Shown here: one piece after another, positions 49,453 through 58,877 of the stretch
Numbering within the stretch: position 1 is the first letter of the stretch
How the letters are laid out: every line of letters begins with the position of its first letter
DNA from: Vibrio salinus
GTDB lineage: Bacteria; Pseudomonadota; Gammaproteobacteria; Enterobacterales; Vibrionaceae
Assembly (NCBI RefSeq): GCF_021272385.1
Contig: NZ_JAJSDZ010000010.1
Span: 868,001-932,000 of the forward strand
Reading direction: 5' to 3'
DNA: 64,000 bases
The notes under the pieces: generated by a model
The model's database searches: none
What the model saw: the letters and a program-made list of their open reading frames with translations, nothing else
Told to the model about the DNA's origin: nothing
Translations under genes and position numbers: made by a program

Positions 49453-50754
49453 GTGGACGACAATTTAATACTCATTTTCGGAGCAATACTTGCTTCACTA
49501 ATAATAGGAATTTATAAGAAAATAAACATTGGTATCATTGCACTGGTGTTTGCATATATTATTGGCTGTTTTTTTATGGGAATGAAACCAAAAGCAGTCA
49601 TTGCTCTTTGGCCAATGAAAATCTTTTTTATCATCATGTCGGTATCACTTTTTTATGGTTTCGCGTCACAAAACGGTACGTTAGAGAAACTGGCAAAACA
49701 GATAATTTATTCATGTCGTAAATACCCAATGGCACTTCCTTTAGCTATTTTTGCCGCGGCCCATGTTATTGCTGCACTTGGAGCTGGTTACTTTGCCGTT
49801 ATGGCCGTCGTCATTCCAATTATGTTGGCGATTTGCAAGCAAACAAAGATGTCCATTATTGTTGGTATTCTGGCGACTCACGGTGGGGCTCTTTCTGGTG
49901 GCCGGTTTGTGATTAGTGTCGGTGGTAAAATTGCGGAAGAGCTGGTTCTAAACTCCGGATTCGATGCTAATTATGCCGCTCATACTGCACTGATGATTTA
50001 TACAACCGTTACGTTATATACGCTTTTGCAAATGGGATTATTCTTCATTCTGGAAAAACAGTGGTTAGTACTGAATGTGAATGCTGCTATGGAAAAACCG
50101 GAACCATTCAATAAAGTCCAGAGAACTAACCTGATTCTGATTGGTTCTATGATTGCCGTTCTGTTGGTTCCGGCGCTATTGAATGTCCTGATTGGCACAC
50201 CTGAAATTGCTGCATTTCAGAAAAATATCAATATTAGCTTTGTTGCTATTTTCTTTGCCATTTTATCGCTGATGTGTAATTTGGGCGATGAGAAAAAAAT
50301 GATCTCTTCTGTTCCATGGTCAACAATCATCATGATTTGCGGAATTGGCGTCCTGATCAAACTGGGTGTGAAAGCGGGTATGGTTGTGACATTCTCTTCA
50401 TGGGTTGGCGGAAATATTCCAGAATCACTTTTGGCTCCGTTAATGATGGTTATTCCATGGGGGATGTCTTTCTTTAGTAGTACTACCGGTGTTGTTATGC
50501 CAACATTGTACCCAATTGTACCTGCTTTGAGTGATGTAAGTACGATTCAGGCAATTGTATTCTTCTGTATTATTAGTCTTGGTGCGAATGCTGCGGCTTT
50601 ATCGCCATTTTCAAGTGGTGGTAGTTTATCGTTGAGCTATTGTAATGACGAACAAACCAGAGAAGTATTATTTAAAAAGTTATTGCTCCTGCCGTTTATT
50701 TTGATAGCACTGACGGTGGTTTATGGCTTGGCTCTGGTTGTCGTTCTCGGTTAA
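49453..50754 (+). CDS. MatC/SLC13-like dicarboxylate permease
   Basis: Inner-membrane carrier of 433 residues with about 11-12 helices. The N-terminal part resembles the MatC dicarboxylate-carrier domain (INIGIIALVFAYIIGCFFMG; THGGALSGGRFVISVGG). The C-terminal half has FFSSTTGVVMPTLYPI and SPFSSGGSL, which recall SLC13/ion-transporter motifs. The GTG start is supported by AGAGGT five bases upstream. A C4-dicarboxylate or malonate substrate is plausible but unproven. Confidence 0.8.
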   Translation: MDDNLILIFGAILASLIIGIYKKINIGIIALVFAYIIGCFFMGMKPKAVIALWPMKIFFIIMSVSLFYGFASQNGTLEKLAKQIIYSCRKYPMALPLAIFAAAHVIAALGAGYFAVMAVVIPIMLAICKQTKMSIIVGILATHGGALSGGRFVISVGGKIAEELVLNSGFDANYAAHTALMIYTTVTLYTLLQMGLFFILEKQWLVLNVNAAMEKPEPFNKVQRTNLILIGSMIAVLLVPALLNVLIGTPEIAAFQKNINISFVAIFFAILSLMCNLGDEKKMISSVPWSTIIMICGIGVLIKLGVKAGMVVTFSSWVGGNIPESLLAPLMMVIPWGMSFFSSTTGVVMPTLYPIVPALSDVSTIQAIVFFCIISLGANAAALSPFSSGGSLSLSYCNDEQTREVLFKKLLLLPFILIALTVVYGLALVVVLG

Positions 50755-50805
50755 CGATTGCAAATGATGTTGTCACTAAGAACAACGTCGCATCGCTATA
50801 ATTAA

Positions 50806-50832
50806 AGTCCGCATTTTTGCGGACTCTAATTT
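50806..50832 (+). terminator. Rho-independent terminator after the permease
   Basis: Stem AGTCCGC/GCGGACT with loop ATTTTT, followed by a modest T-rich tail (CTAATTTA). Confidence 0.65.
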
Positions 50833-51291
50833 ACTCTATAGACCTTTTCCCTAGTTCCATCTTTATATTTTTATATATCAACTTATTTCTTCGCTATCTT
50901 TCGTTATAGGATATGCCATTAGATGCTTTTCTTATTATGATAATTCTGAGACAACAATTAGCTGGCTTCTTTAGGAACTATTTAAGGATTTATTTCTTTT
51001 GGCATTGTATGGTTGCATTTAGTCTTCTTTTCTTTTTCTCTCTATTTGGGTGACTAATGGGAACTGGCTGGACTATAATTAATTATAAAATCAATATGTT
51101 ATAAATCTATTGCCAAAAGAAAAAATTCAGAATAAATCTTGAATTTTTTATCCATAGATTTTTGATTTTCATCTATACAGAACAATTATTCTAAATGGTA
51201 TTAATAATTAGTTACATTTAGCAACTTTGATGATAGTATTGTTGACAATCAATCTCGTTCGCATTTGCATGGTTTAAAACAATACGGATTC
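50833..51291. other. Long leader region of the iron-uptake operon
   Basis: No gene found. It contains a 12-bp inverted repeat TTTCTTTTGGCA (50993) / TGCCAAAAGAAA (51111), a 9-bp hairpin AAAAATTCA/TGAATTTTT (51121-51148) and a possible Fur site at 51243-51257. Confidence 0.5.
51243..51257. promoter_or_regulatory. Possible Fur-binding site
   Basis: TGACAATCAATCTCG fits the 7-1-7 Fur consensus TGATAAT-N-ATTATCA at about ten of fourteen positions, and TTGACA here may also be a -35 element. It lies 35 bases before the chosen start of the FTR1 gene. Iron-responsive control of the operon is likely, but the site is weak. Confidence 0.4.
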
Positions 51292-53235
51292 ATGATGCAA
51301 AAATTATTTCAATCACTATTAACGTTTCTTATTTGTTTGTCATCGTTTCATGCGCTTGGTGCTATTGTTGATTATCAGGCGGCTGCAAACGATATCAATC
51401 AAAGGCTCGACAAAACCTTACAACTCTATCAGGCTGGTGATATCGATAGTGCTAAATCGACCGTTCAGATGGCTTATTTTGATATATATGAAGGTATTGA
51501 AGGGCCTATCAGGATTAATTACTCGCAGAAATACAGTTATCAGTTAGAAGCTAAATTCGGTGAAATCCGGAAGTTAATTTCGCAAAAGGTTCCTCAGGAA
51601 AAAATCAAAGCAGAAATTGATTGGTTGAAAGGGCAAATTAATACCTTGCCGGAAAAGCTGGCTTCGGGTCATCAGTTGGTAGCAGAAAATCAGGATCTGA
51701 ATAAGGCTGATATTCTTCCTTATTGGCGTAACAACGTTATTTCTATTGAAAAAACGTTAAATGATGCTTTGTCTGACTATCGTGAATCCGCTGACGACCC
51801 TGGTTCTTCGGTAGATAAAAAGCAAAAAGCCTATCAGTTAGTGCAAAAAGCTCAGTATGAATTCTATAAAAATTCGGAGCTTGAAATTGCCATTCGGTTG
51901 AATCGTTCGATGGAAAAATCAGCACAGTATAATGATAGATTTAAAAATATGGCAAAAATTACGAGGGCGCCGTATAGCCAACAGCAACTGATTGCTTTTA
52001 GCTACGAATTATCAACCCTGGTTCAGGATCTAAAAGACGATTTACCGGGTTTACCCGCCACCCGTGATTCTCAGAAGCCTCAGCAGGCGGCATCTCAAGA
52101 TGCACAGAATAACGGGAAAGACTGGGCTACAGTTGTTAATAAAATTAATGATGCTATATCGGAATCTATTGAAAAATATAAGAATGGTAACGTAAAAGCG
52201 GCAATTGGCAGTGTTCAGGATGCTTATTTTGACTTATTTGAAGCATCCGGTATGGAAAATGCCGTGGGCGCACACGATTCTGCTATGAAAACCCAGCTTG
52301 AAGGGTACTTTACTCACCTGGTCAGCCTAATGAAAGCAGGCGCTGATGTACAGGAAATGAATAATCAACGTGAGGCATTACATTCAGACTTAACACAAAG
52401 TTCCGATTTACTTTCAGAAAACAATCACGGGTTGTGGGCAATGTTACTTGCCAGTTTGACGATCATTTTGCGTGAAGGATTGGAAGCATTGTTAATCGTA
52501 GCGGCGATTACATCTTATCTGGTGAAAAATAATTTCCAGGACAAACTGTATATTATTAAAAATTCCGTTGTCGTAGGCTTGATTGCCAGTGTGATTACCG
52601 CCGGTCTCTTTCAGTGGTTATTTACAAACTCAGGTGCGAGCAGAGAATTACTGGAAGGATTTACCATGCTGATTGCTGTTGTCGTACTGTTTTCAATGAG
52701 CTATTGGCTGTTGTCTAAAGTTGAAGCACATCAGTGGAAAAAATACTTAGAAAACAAAATTTCGCTTTCCTTAACGACAGGGTCAATTATCGGTCTGTGG
52801 TTTGCCAGCTTTCTGGCGGTATACCGGGAAGGGGCTGAGACTGTTCTGTTCTATTATGCACTTGGCGCAGATGCCGATACACAGGGACTCATCGGGATTT
52901 TTACTGGTCTGGTTATAGGTATCCTGTTACTTGTCATTATTTTTTACCTCATGCGCCATAGTGTGGTGAAACTGCCGCTAAAACCGTTCTTCCTGTTTAC
53001 CGGCGGATTCATGTATCTGATGGCTTTTGTTTTTGCTGGCAAAGGCATATTGGAATTGGTTGAAGGTAAGTTATTTCAACCAACCTTAATTACGTGGGCT
53101 CCTCAATTTAGTTTGTTGGGTATATACCCATATATTGAAACTTTAACCCCACAAATTATCTTAGTGATAGCAGCTGTGTTTGCATTGTTTGTAATGAAAC
53201 GTCGCGGCGCACAGGAGACAGCAACTGCAGTGTAA
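51292..53235 (+). CDS. fetM: FTR1-family iron permease (FetM-like)
   Basis: Inner-membrane iron permease of 647 residues. A signal peptide (MMQKLFQSLLTFLICLSSFHALGA) precedes a periplasmic region made of three helical repeats about 125 residues apart (AYFDIYEG at 61, AQYEFYKN at 187, AYFDLFEA at 311). The C-terminal FTR1 domain has seven helices with two REGLE-type motifs: REGLEALL at 394 and REGAETVL at 512. The second deviates (REGAE). The ATG at 51292 is preferred over an upstream TTG. It heads the operon; fetP follows. Confidence 0.93.
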   Translation: MMQKLFQSLLTFLICLSSFHALGAIVDYQAAANDINQRLDKTLQLYQAGDIDSAKSTVQMAYFDIYEGIEGPIRINYSQKYSYQLEAKFGEIRKLISQKVPQEKIKAEIDWLKGQINTLPEKLASGHQLVAENQDLNKADILPYWRNNVISIEKTLNDALSDYRESADDPGSSVDKKQKAYQLVQKAQYEFYKNSELEIAIRLNRSMEKSAQYNDRFKNMAKITRAPYSQQQLIAFSYELSTLVQDLKDDLPGLPATRDSQKPQQAASQDAQNNGKDWATVVNKINDAISESIEKYKNGNVKAAIGSVQDAYFDLFEASGMENAVGAHDSAMKTQLEGYFTHLVSLMKAGADVQEMNNQREALHSDLTQSSDLLSENNHGLWAMLLASLTIILREGLEALLIVAAITSYLVKNNFQDKLYIIKNSVVVGLIASVITAGLFQWLFTNSGASRELLEGFTMLIAVVVLFSMSYWLLSKVEAHQWKKYLENKISLSLTTGSIIGLWFASFLAVYREGAETVLFYYALGADADTQGLIGIFTGLVIGILLLVIIFYLMRHSVVKLPLKPFFLFTGGFMYLMAFVFAGKGILELVEGKLFQPTLITWAPQFSLLGIYPYIETLTPQIILVIAAVFALFVMKRRGAQETATAV

Positions 53236-53275
53236 AAATATGTGTATAACAAAATCTAAAAGGAAATCATTAATT

Positions 53276-53794
53276 ATGTCTAAAAAGTTACTGACAGCAG
53301 CCATCGCTGCTTCAATGTTGGCGAGTGCGGGTGTTTATGCAGGTGAAGTTCCGGCAGGTGAAACTGTTGAAATGAATGGCATGGAGTTGGCTGCCGTATA
53401 CCTTGAGCCTGTTACTATGGAACCACAAGGCATGATGCGTGCAGCATCTAAATCAGATGTTCACCTTGAAGCCGATATTCACGCACTTGCGGGTAACAAA
53501 AATGGATTCGGTGCCGGTGAATGGATTCCATATCTTACCATTCATTACAGCCTGAAAAATGTGGATACAGGTAAAACTCAAGATGGCACATTTATGCCAA
53601 TGGTCGCTTCAGATGGTCCACATTATGGTTCAAACGTTAAAATGTTAGGTGTTGGTAACTATGAACTGACATTTCATATTGATCCACCATCAAAAGCTGG
53701 CCTTCTTCGTCATACCGATGAAGAAACTGGTGTAGGTCGTTGGTTTAAGCCATTTGATGTGAATTATAAGTTCAAATATGTCGGTCTGAAATAA
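53276..53794 (+). CDS. fetP: Periplasmic P19-type iron/copper-binding protein (FetP-like)
   Basis: Periplasmic metal-binding protein that works with the FTR1 permease in Fe2+ uptake. The 172-residue precursor begins with a signal peptide (MSKKLLTAAIAASMLASAGVYA); AAGGAAA precedes the ATG, and an upstream in-frame ATG at 53240 lacks a plausible leader. Likely metal ligands are in the VHLEADIHA segment, GPHYG and LLRHTDEETGVG, the pattern of Campylobacter P19. Known homologues bind Cu2+ and are proposed to handle iron redox. Confidence 0.93.
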   Translation: MSKKLLTAAIAASMLASAGVYAGEVPAGETVEMNGMELAAVYLEPVTMEPQGMMRAASKSDVHLEADIHALAGNKNGFGAGEWIPYLTIHYSLKNVDTGKTQDGTFMPMVASDGPHYGSNVKMLGVGNYELTFHIDPPSKAGLLRHTDEETGVGRWFKPFDVNYKFKYVGLK

Positions 53795-53816
53795 ATCGGT
53801 ATTTAAGTCAATTGAT

Positions 53817-53856
53817 AGGCATATCTTCAGAGTATGGGATATGCCTCATCAATTTT
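53817..53856 (+). terminator. Intra-operon attenuator between fetP and the DUF2318 gene
   Basis: Perfect 9-bp stem AGGCATATC/GATATGCCT with a 12-base loop, followed by CATCAATTTT. It would let fetM and fetP be made in excess of the downstream electron-transfer genes. Confidence 0.6.
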
Positions 53857-53875
53857 AATCATCAGGCGTTAAAGA

Positions 53876-55285
53876 ATGAGTTTCTATCTCTCTCAGGTTA
53901 TTTCTTTATTTTTAATTCCCGCTATTTTTTTCGGAATTCTATGGAGCCGAGTTGAATTTAGATTTTATAAAATTCAGTTCTGGTCTTCTTTCTGTGCCAT
54001 TTTCGTTGGTGCGGCGTGTTTTATCTATTTGCCGTACGGTCAGGTTCATATTCTGATCGCATCGGGCTTATATGCGGCTGTTTTATTTCTGGCACTGCTG
54101 TATGGAGTAATGTTGCGCCCTTCGGGTTCGGTTGTCATCGCGTTTCAGGCTATGGTTTTGCTCTGTGCATCTTTTATGTGGGCGAAAATTGCAAAGCTTT
54201 CCATGTTGAGTGCGACCAATGTAATTAACACGGATTTTATTCTGAATGGTTCCGCTTTAGTCGCTGGATTTTTTCTGATTGTCTGGTGTCAGGTCATCAC
54301 TACTAAGATAATGTCTTTTTTATCCTCCGGTCTCAACCGAACGATGACTTGCGTGCTGGTACTGATCGCATTACTTCCTCTTTCCGGGGAAATCATGCTT
54401 TCTGCGATAAAGTTGCAAATACTTGGGCTGACTCAGGGGTTATTGAGTTATGTTTCCAAAGTAACCAATTTTTACTGGGTTTACCCATACTGTGCTCTGG
54501 TATTTGGCCTGATAGGTATGACGGCCTTGTTCCTGTCACAGGTTCGGCCTTTAAGATTGGCCAAAGCCGGGTTCACATCGGCATTGGAGCGTCGGAAAAA
54601 TCAGGCAAAAATCAATCGTTTTAACGGGATACTGAAACAGTATGGATTCATCATTATTCTGATTTTATCCAGTCTTCTTTATTGGGATCTTGTGGCATCA
54701 CAACCGCTACGACGCTCGCCGGCGACACGTATTGAATTGATGGCAGACCAGCGAGTACATATTCCTGTCAATGAAACATTAGTTGATGGGAAATTACACC
54801 GTTATGAATGGGTGGCCAGTGACGGGAAAGTGGTACGTTTTTTCATTATTGACCGTTACCCGGGAGAGAAAAAGTTTGGTGTTGTATTTGATGCCTGCAT
54901 GCTTTGTGGGGATGCGGGATATACACAGGTGGGTGATCAGGTTATCTGTTTGGCCTGCGGTGTCCATATTTTTATTCCGTCAATAGGAAAGCCCGGTGGT
55001 TGTAACCCAATTCCGATTCCAAAATGGACGCTCCATAACAATGAAATTACGATTTCGAAAAAAATGCTGGAAAGTGGTTTGCAATATTTCAGTGAAGTTT
55101 TGGAAATCACTGTAACAGATCCGGTCAACGGAGAAGAGCTGAGTAATAAAGATGCTGATCATACATATCAGTTTGGTGGTAAGACTTACTTCTTTACTTC
55201 TGAGGCAACTTATGAAGCATTCAGAGCAGAACCGTGGAAATACGCAGATAGTGCAGCTATTAATAATGATGAGGAAGGAGAGTAA
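53876..55285 (+). CDS. Membrane Fe-S protein of the DUF2318 family with a YHS-like tail
   Basis: Inner-membrane protein of 469 residues encoded at the fetA / cj1660 position of this system. About eight helices cover residues 1-275. A periplasmic domain holds the DUF2318 cysteines: C341, C344 (DACMLCGDAGY), C358, C361 (VICLACG) and C376 (GGCNPIPIP). Residues 410-460 resemble a YHS domain, but its cysteines are replaced: DPVNG (N418) for DPVCG and FFTSE (T441) for FCS. Probably carries electrons to or from the metal bound by P19. The C-terminus is acidic. Confidence 0.85.
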   Translation: MSFYLSQVISLFLIPAIFFGILWSRVEFRFYKIQFWSSFCAIFVGAACFIYLPYGQVHILIASGLYAAVLFLALLYGVMLRPSGSVVIAFQAMVLLCASFMWAKIAKLSMLSATNVINTDFILNGSALVAGFFLIVWCQVITTKIMSFLSSGLNRTMTCVLVLIALLPLSGEIMLSAIKLQILGLTQGLLSYVSKVTNFYWVYPYCALVFGLIGMTALFLSQVRPLRLAKAGFTSALERRKNQAKINRFNGILKQYGFIIILILSSLLYWDLVASQPLRRSPATRIELMADQRVHIPVNETLVDGKLHRYEWVASDGKVVRFFIIDRYPGEKKFGVVFDACMLCGDAGYTQVGDQVICLACGVHIFIPSIGKPGGCNPIPIPKWTLHNNEITISKKMLESGLQYFSEVLEITVTDPVNGEELSNKDADHTYQFGGKTYFFTSEATYEAFRAEPWKYADSAAINNDEEGE

Positions 55286-55287
55286 GC

Positions 55288-56577
55288 ATGTTATTCACAA
55301 TGCTCAGACAATCCTGGGCTCATGATAAAGGCCGGAAAATTCTGGCGATTACGACGGTATTTCTTGCCACTGGTCTTATTTCTGCGTTACTTGCTGTATC
55401 GATTAATATTGGCGATAAGATGTCGAAAGAAATGAAAAGCTATGGTGCCAATATTGAGATAACTCCTGAAGGACAGATTCAGTTGCCTGAGATCCTTAAT
55501 GCTCAGCAGACTCCGTTGGACAAAGAAGATTTGCTGGAAGAGAATGAGCTGCCCAACATAATGGATATTTTCTGGCGCAATAACATTATCGGATTTGCGC
55601 CGTTTGTCAGGGGGCAGGTTACCGTTCCGGAAAGGCATCTGACAAACATTAATATCGTGGGTACTTTTTTTGATAAGCATTTACCTGTTTCAGATGAGCC
55701 CACTTTTCATACCGGAAACAAATATATTTCCACATACTGGCAGGTTAACGGTCGGTGGCCGGATGATGAAAAAAATCAGGCATTAGTCGGGCAAGCTTTA
55801 GCAGCCGAACAGCACTGGAAAACCGGTGATAAATTGATGCTTTCCGGTGTTAATGGACAAAATGTCAACATCGTTGTTACCGGAATTCTAAGTGACGGGA
55901 CAGCGGATGATAATTCAATTCTTTTGCCTCTTGCTCTCGGGCAGACGTTGTTGGGACTTGAAGGGCGCGTTCAAAGTGTCAAAGTTTCAGCATTAACGGT
56001 TCCGGAAAATGCGTTGTCGAAAAAGGCTCGAGAAGACCTGGAATCTCTGGATTCTGATGAATACGATTTGTGGTTTTGTACCGCATATGTGTCATCCATA
56101 TCTTTTCAACTGGAGAGTGCGATGAACAATGCCACAGTGAAACCTCTTTGGCAGGTTGCCGCTTCGGAGGGTATTGTGATTGGGAAAATTCAAAGTCTGT
56201 TATTTGTTGTCACGATTTCTGCGTTGATTGCTGCTGCTATGGGAATCGCGTCCTTGATGACAAACGCTATTCTACAAAGAGCAAAAGAAATCGGTCTAAT
56301 GAAAGCTCTGGGGGCACACAACTGGCAGGTGTATGCACTGTTTTATTCTGAGTCGATAGGATGTGGAATTGTCGGTGGAATTCTGGGGTGCATTGGTGGC
56401 TGGGGATTATCCAAATTGATGGGATACGCATTATTTGGTTCTAGTTTAAGTTTCAACTGGATCATTATTCCTTTGGTTTTGGTCCTCTCTGTTTTGATTA
56501 CGTCAATTGGCACTTATTTCCCTTCCAGGAAAATTGCTGCGTTGTATCCAATTGAGGTGCTTTATGGCCGCAAATAA
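55288..56577 (+). CDS. FtsX-like ABC transporter permease, first subunit
   Basis: Permease of the MacB/FtsX type, 429 residues. One helix near residue 25, a periplasmic domain of about 270 residues, then three helices (SLLFVVTISALIAAAMGIAS; RAKEIGLMKALGAHNWQVYAL region; IIPLVLVLSVLITSIG). It occupies the place of cj1661/fetB in homologous operons. Ribosome site GGAAGGAGAG. The substrate and the job of this ABC unit in iron import are not established. Confidence 0.88.
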   Translation: MLFTMLRQSWAHDKGRKILAITTVFLATGLISALLAVSINIGDKMSKEMKSYGANIEITPEGQIQLPEILNAQQTPLDKEDLLEENELPNIMDIFWRNNIIGFAPFVRGQVTVPERHLTNINIVGTFFDKHLPVSDEPTFHTGNKYISTYWQVNGRWPDDEKNQALVGQALAAEQHWKTGDKLMLSGVNGQNVNIVVTGILSDGTADDNSILLPLALGQTLLGLEGRVQSVKVSALTVPENALSKKAREDLESLDSDEYDLWFCTAYVSSISFQLESAMNNATVKPLWQVAASEGIVIGKIQSLLFVVTISALIAAAMGIASLMTNAILQRAKEIGLMKALGAHNWQVYALFYSESIGCGIVGGILGCIGGWGLSKLMGYALFGSSLSFNWIIIPLVLVLSVLITSIGTYFPSRKIAALYPIEVLYGRK

Positions 56578-57703
56578 CACATCAATGACTCTGCTTTTAA
56601 TCACCCGTTCTCTAAGACTGAGAATTCAACGGGTGTTGGTTGTGTTTGCTGCTCTTATGGTAGGTGCGGCAATCGTTACAGCAATGGCTGGGGTTTATTT
56701 TGATATTAATGAAAAAATGAGCCATGAACTGCGTAATTATGGCGCCAACTTTTTTGTCGGACCGGAAGAAGGGAAATCTTATCTCGATGATGATGGCTAT
56801 AAAAAAATGATGTCATTAGCACCGCAGGGAAGTCTGGTGGCATCCAGCCCTTATTTATACGGTATGGCTCAGTCAGATCTGGAAAATGTGGTTCTGATGG
56901 GAATCGATTTTTCTCAGTTGAGAAAGCTGGTTCCCTATTGGCAGGTGAAGGGTAAATGGATTGGTGTATCCTTTGATGAACGAAATGTTATGATCGGAAG
57001 CAAACTGGCAGAAAAGCTTGAACTGTCAGTTGGTTCAACCATTAATCTGATAAAAAAGAATGGAGAGACACGCAGTTTTACGATTAAAGGTATCATCGAG
57101 TCTGGTTCAAACGAAGATAACTACCTCATTCTAAACTTGCCGGTTGTTCAGAACTGGCTCAATAAAGAAAGCAAAATCAATTATGCTATGTTCAGTCTGG
57201 CGAATGATCAGGGACAGGTGTCTGAGTTTCAGAAAAAAGTAAGCAAAGTGTACCCAGCACTAAATGTTCGTCCGATTCGGAAAGTCTCTGCCTCTGAGGG
57301 GCGGGTATTAGACAAAATAAAACTGCTATTAGGTGTTGTTTCGTTGGTTATCTTAATCTTGTCGACATTATGTGTGAATACGACACTGACAGCGATGATA
57401 TCCGAGCGCCGTCGTGAGTTTGCTCTACAAAAATCGTTAGGCGCATCGAATAAGGCAATTACCGGTCAGATTATTATCGAAACGGTATTGATAACAATAG
57501 TTGCTATTATTGTGGGTTTGGGAGTCGGTTATGTTCTTGCTCAGATACTTGGGCAGACTGTTTTCAATGCATCGATTGACCTTCGTTTGCCTGTCTTTCT
57601 GATTACCCCCATCTCATCCATTATTGCCGCTGTTGTTGCTGCAATCCTACCGACCGTCAGGGCAATTAATGTCAATCCGGCGAAAGTATTAAAAGGAGAA
57701 TAA
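56564..57703 (+). CDS. FtsX-like ABC transporter permease, second subunit
   Basis: Paralogue of the preceding gene with the same architecture (one helix, periplasmic domain, three helices; REFALQKSLGASNKAITGQ resembles the first gene's REIGLMKALGAHNWQ-type loop). The ATG at 56564 has GAGGTG five bases upstream and overlaps the first permease by 14 bases; it gives 379 residues. The two probably form a heterodimer with the ATPase encoded next, as in MacB-like complexes. Confidence 0.88.
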   Translation: MAANNTSMTLLLITRSLRLRIQRVLVVFAALMVGAAIVTAMAGVYFDINEKMSHELRNYGANFFVGPEEGKSYLDDDGYKKMMSLAPQGSLVASSPYLYGMAQSDLENVVLMGIDFSQLRKLVPYWQVKGKWIGVSFDERNVMIGSKLAEKLELSVGSTINLIKKNGETRSFTIKGIIESGSNEDNYLILNLPVVQNWLNKESKINYAMFSLANDQGQVSEFQKKVSKVYPALNVRPIRKVSASEGRVLDKIKLLLGVVSLVILILSTLCVNTTLTAMISERRREFALQKSLGASNKAITGQIIIETVLITIVAIIVGLGVGYVLAQILGQTVFNASIDLRLPVFLITPISSIIAAVVAAILPTVRAINVNPAKVLKGE

Positions 57704-57704
57704 G

Positions 57705-58382
57705 ATGTCATCTTATGCGATTCAAACTAAAGGTCTGTGTAAGCGTTTTGATCAGGTAAGTGCACTGGATAACATCAATATATCCGTGAAGCATGGAGAG
57801 TTTGTTGCCATTATGGGTGCGTCCGGTTCCGGTAAAACCACATTAATGAATATTCTGACCTGCCTGGATACGGCTACTGAAGGTCAGGTTATCCTTGATG
57901 GTCAGGATGCTTCAGAATTGGATGAAAATGGCCGCAGAGAGTTTCGTGCTGAGAAAATCGGATTGTTGTTTCAGCAATTTCATCTTATTCCCTATTTGAC
58001 GGCTTTGGAAAATGTAATGCTTGCTCAGCATTATCATAGTGTTACTGACCGGGAAGCCGCGGTTAATGTTTTAGAAATGGTTGGGTTAGGACACCGGATT
58101 GGCCATCTTCCCAGCGAGTTATCTGGAGGAGAACAGCAGCGGGTTTGTATTGCCAGAGCACTGGTTAATGAATGTCCGATTATTTTTGCAGATGAACCGA
58201 CCGGGAATCTGGACGAAGAAAATGAGCGGATTGTACTGGATATTTTCCAAAAGTTACACGCAGAAAACCGCACCATTATTATGGTGACTCACAACCCGGA
58301 TTTGGGCAAATATACGGATCGTATTATTCGGTTACAACACGGGAAATACCTCGGTGAGGAAAGACCAAATGTTGCGGCTTAA
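57705..58382 (+). CDS. ABC transporter ATP-binding protein (MacB/LolD type)
   Basis: Cytosolic ATPase of 225 residues. Walker A is GASGSGKTT, the signature LSGGEQQR, and Walker B IIFADEPTG, followed by the H-loop MVTHNP. It is one base after the second permease, and its end overlaps the downstream lipoprotein gene by 14 bases. Drives the two FtsX-like permeases. Confidence 0.93.
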   Translation: MSSYAIQTKGLCKRFDQVSALDNINISVKHGEFVAIMGASGSGKTTLMNILTCLDTATEGQVILDGQDASELDENGRREFRAEKIGLLFQQFHLIPYLTALENVMLAQHYHSVTDREAAVNVLEMVGLGHRIGHLPSELSGGEQQRVCIARALVNECPIIFADEPTGNLDEENERIVLDIFQKLHAENRTIIMVTHNPDLGKYTDRIIRLQHGKYLGEERPNVAA

Positions 58383-58869
58383 TCAATGTGTCGGGGGAAT
58401 TTTTCTTCTGATTTTTTCCGTGTTTATTACCGGATGCCAGGATCAACTTGCAAAAATTGGGGGGAAAGCCCCATCTCTTGCTGTATTCGATTCGGAAAAT
58501 AATCCGATCACTTTTGATCAATTTAAAGGGAAACCGGTCATTCTGGAGTTTTGGTCGAAGGACTGTGGAGCCTGTATTGCCATGATGGATAAATGGCAAA
58601 GTGTGTTACAAAATCGTCCGGATGATGTGGTATTAATTGGTGTCGGAATTGATAAAAATCACTTTGATCTAAACGCATTTGCTAAAAAATATGGCCTGAC
58701 ATTTCCAATTGGATTTGATCAACTGGGTATTACAAAAGAGCGTTATCAGGTATCTGTTACCCCAACCACTTATTTTATTGATCAATCTGGCGAAATAGTG
58801 AATTTTCATATTGGATTTTCCTATGAGCTGGATTTGAATAAAGCGATTTCATATCTTGTAAAAAATTAG
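58369..58869 (+). CDS. TlpA/ResA-like thioredoxin-family lipoprotein
   Basis: Periplasmic lipoprotein of 166 residues. The ATG at 58369 has GAGGAAAG upstream; a GTG five codons earlier also exists. The lipobox is FITGC. The thioredoxin fold carries the redox pair in KDCGACIAM (CGAC) and the cis-proline VTPTTYFID. Homologous operons carry one or two such genes (fetE/fetF, cj1664/cj1665). Likely a reductant for the periplasmic cysteines or Fe-S site of the DUF2318 protein. Confidence 0.9.
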   Translation: MLRLNQCVGGIFLLIFSVFITGCQDQLAKIGGKAPSLAVFDSENNPITFDQFKGKPVILEFWSKDCGACIAMMDKWQSVLQNRPDDVVLIGVGIDKNHFDLNAFAKKYGLTFPIGFDQLGITKERYQVSVTPTTYFIDQSGEIVNFHIGFSYELDLNKAISYLVKN

Positions 58870-58877
58870 GAAATCTT

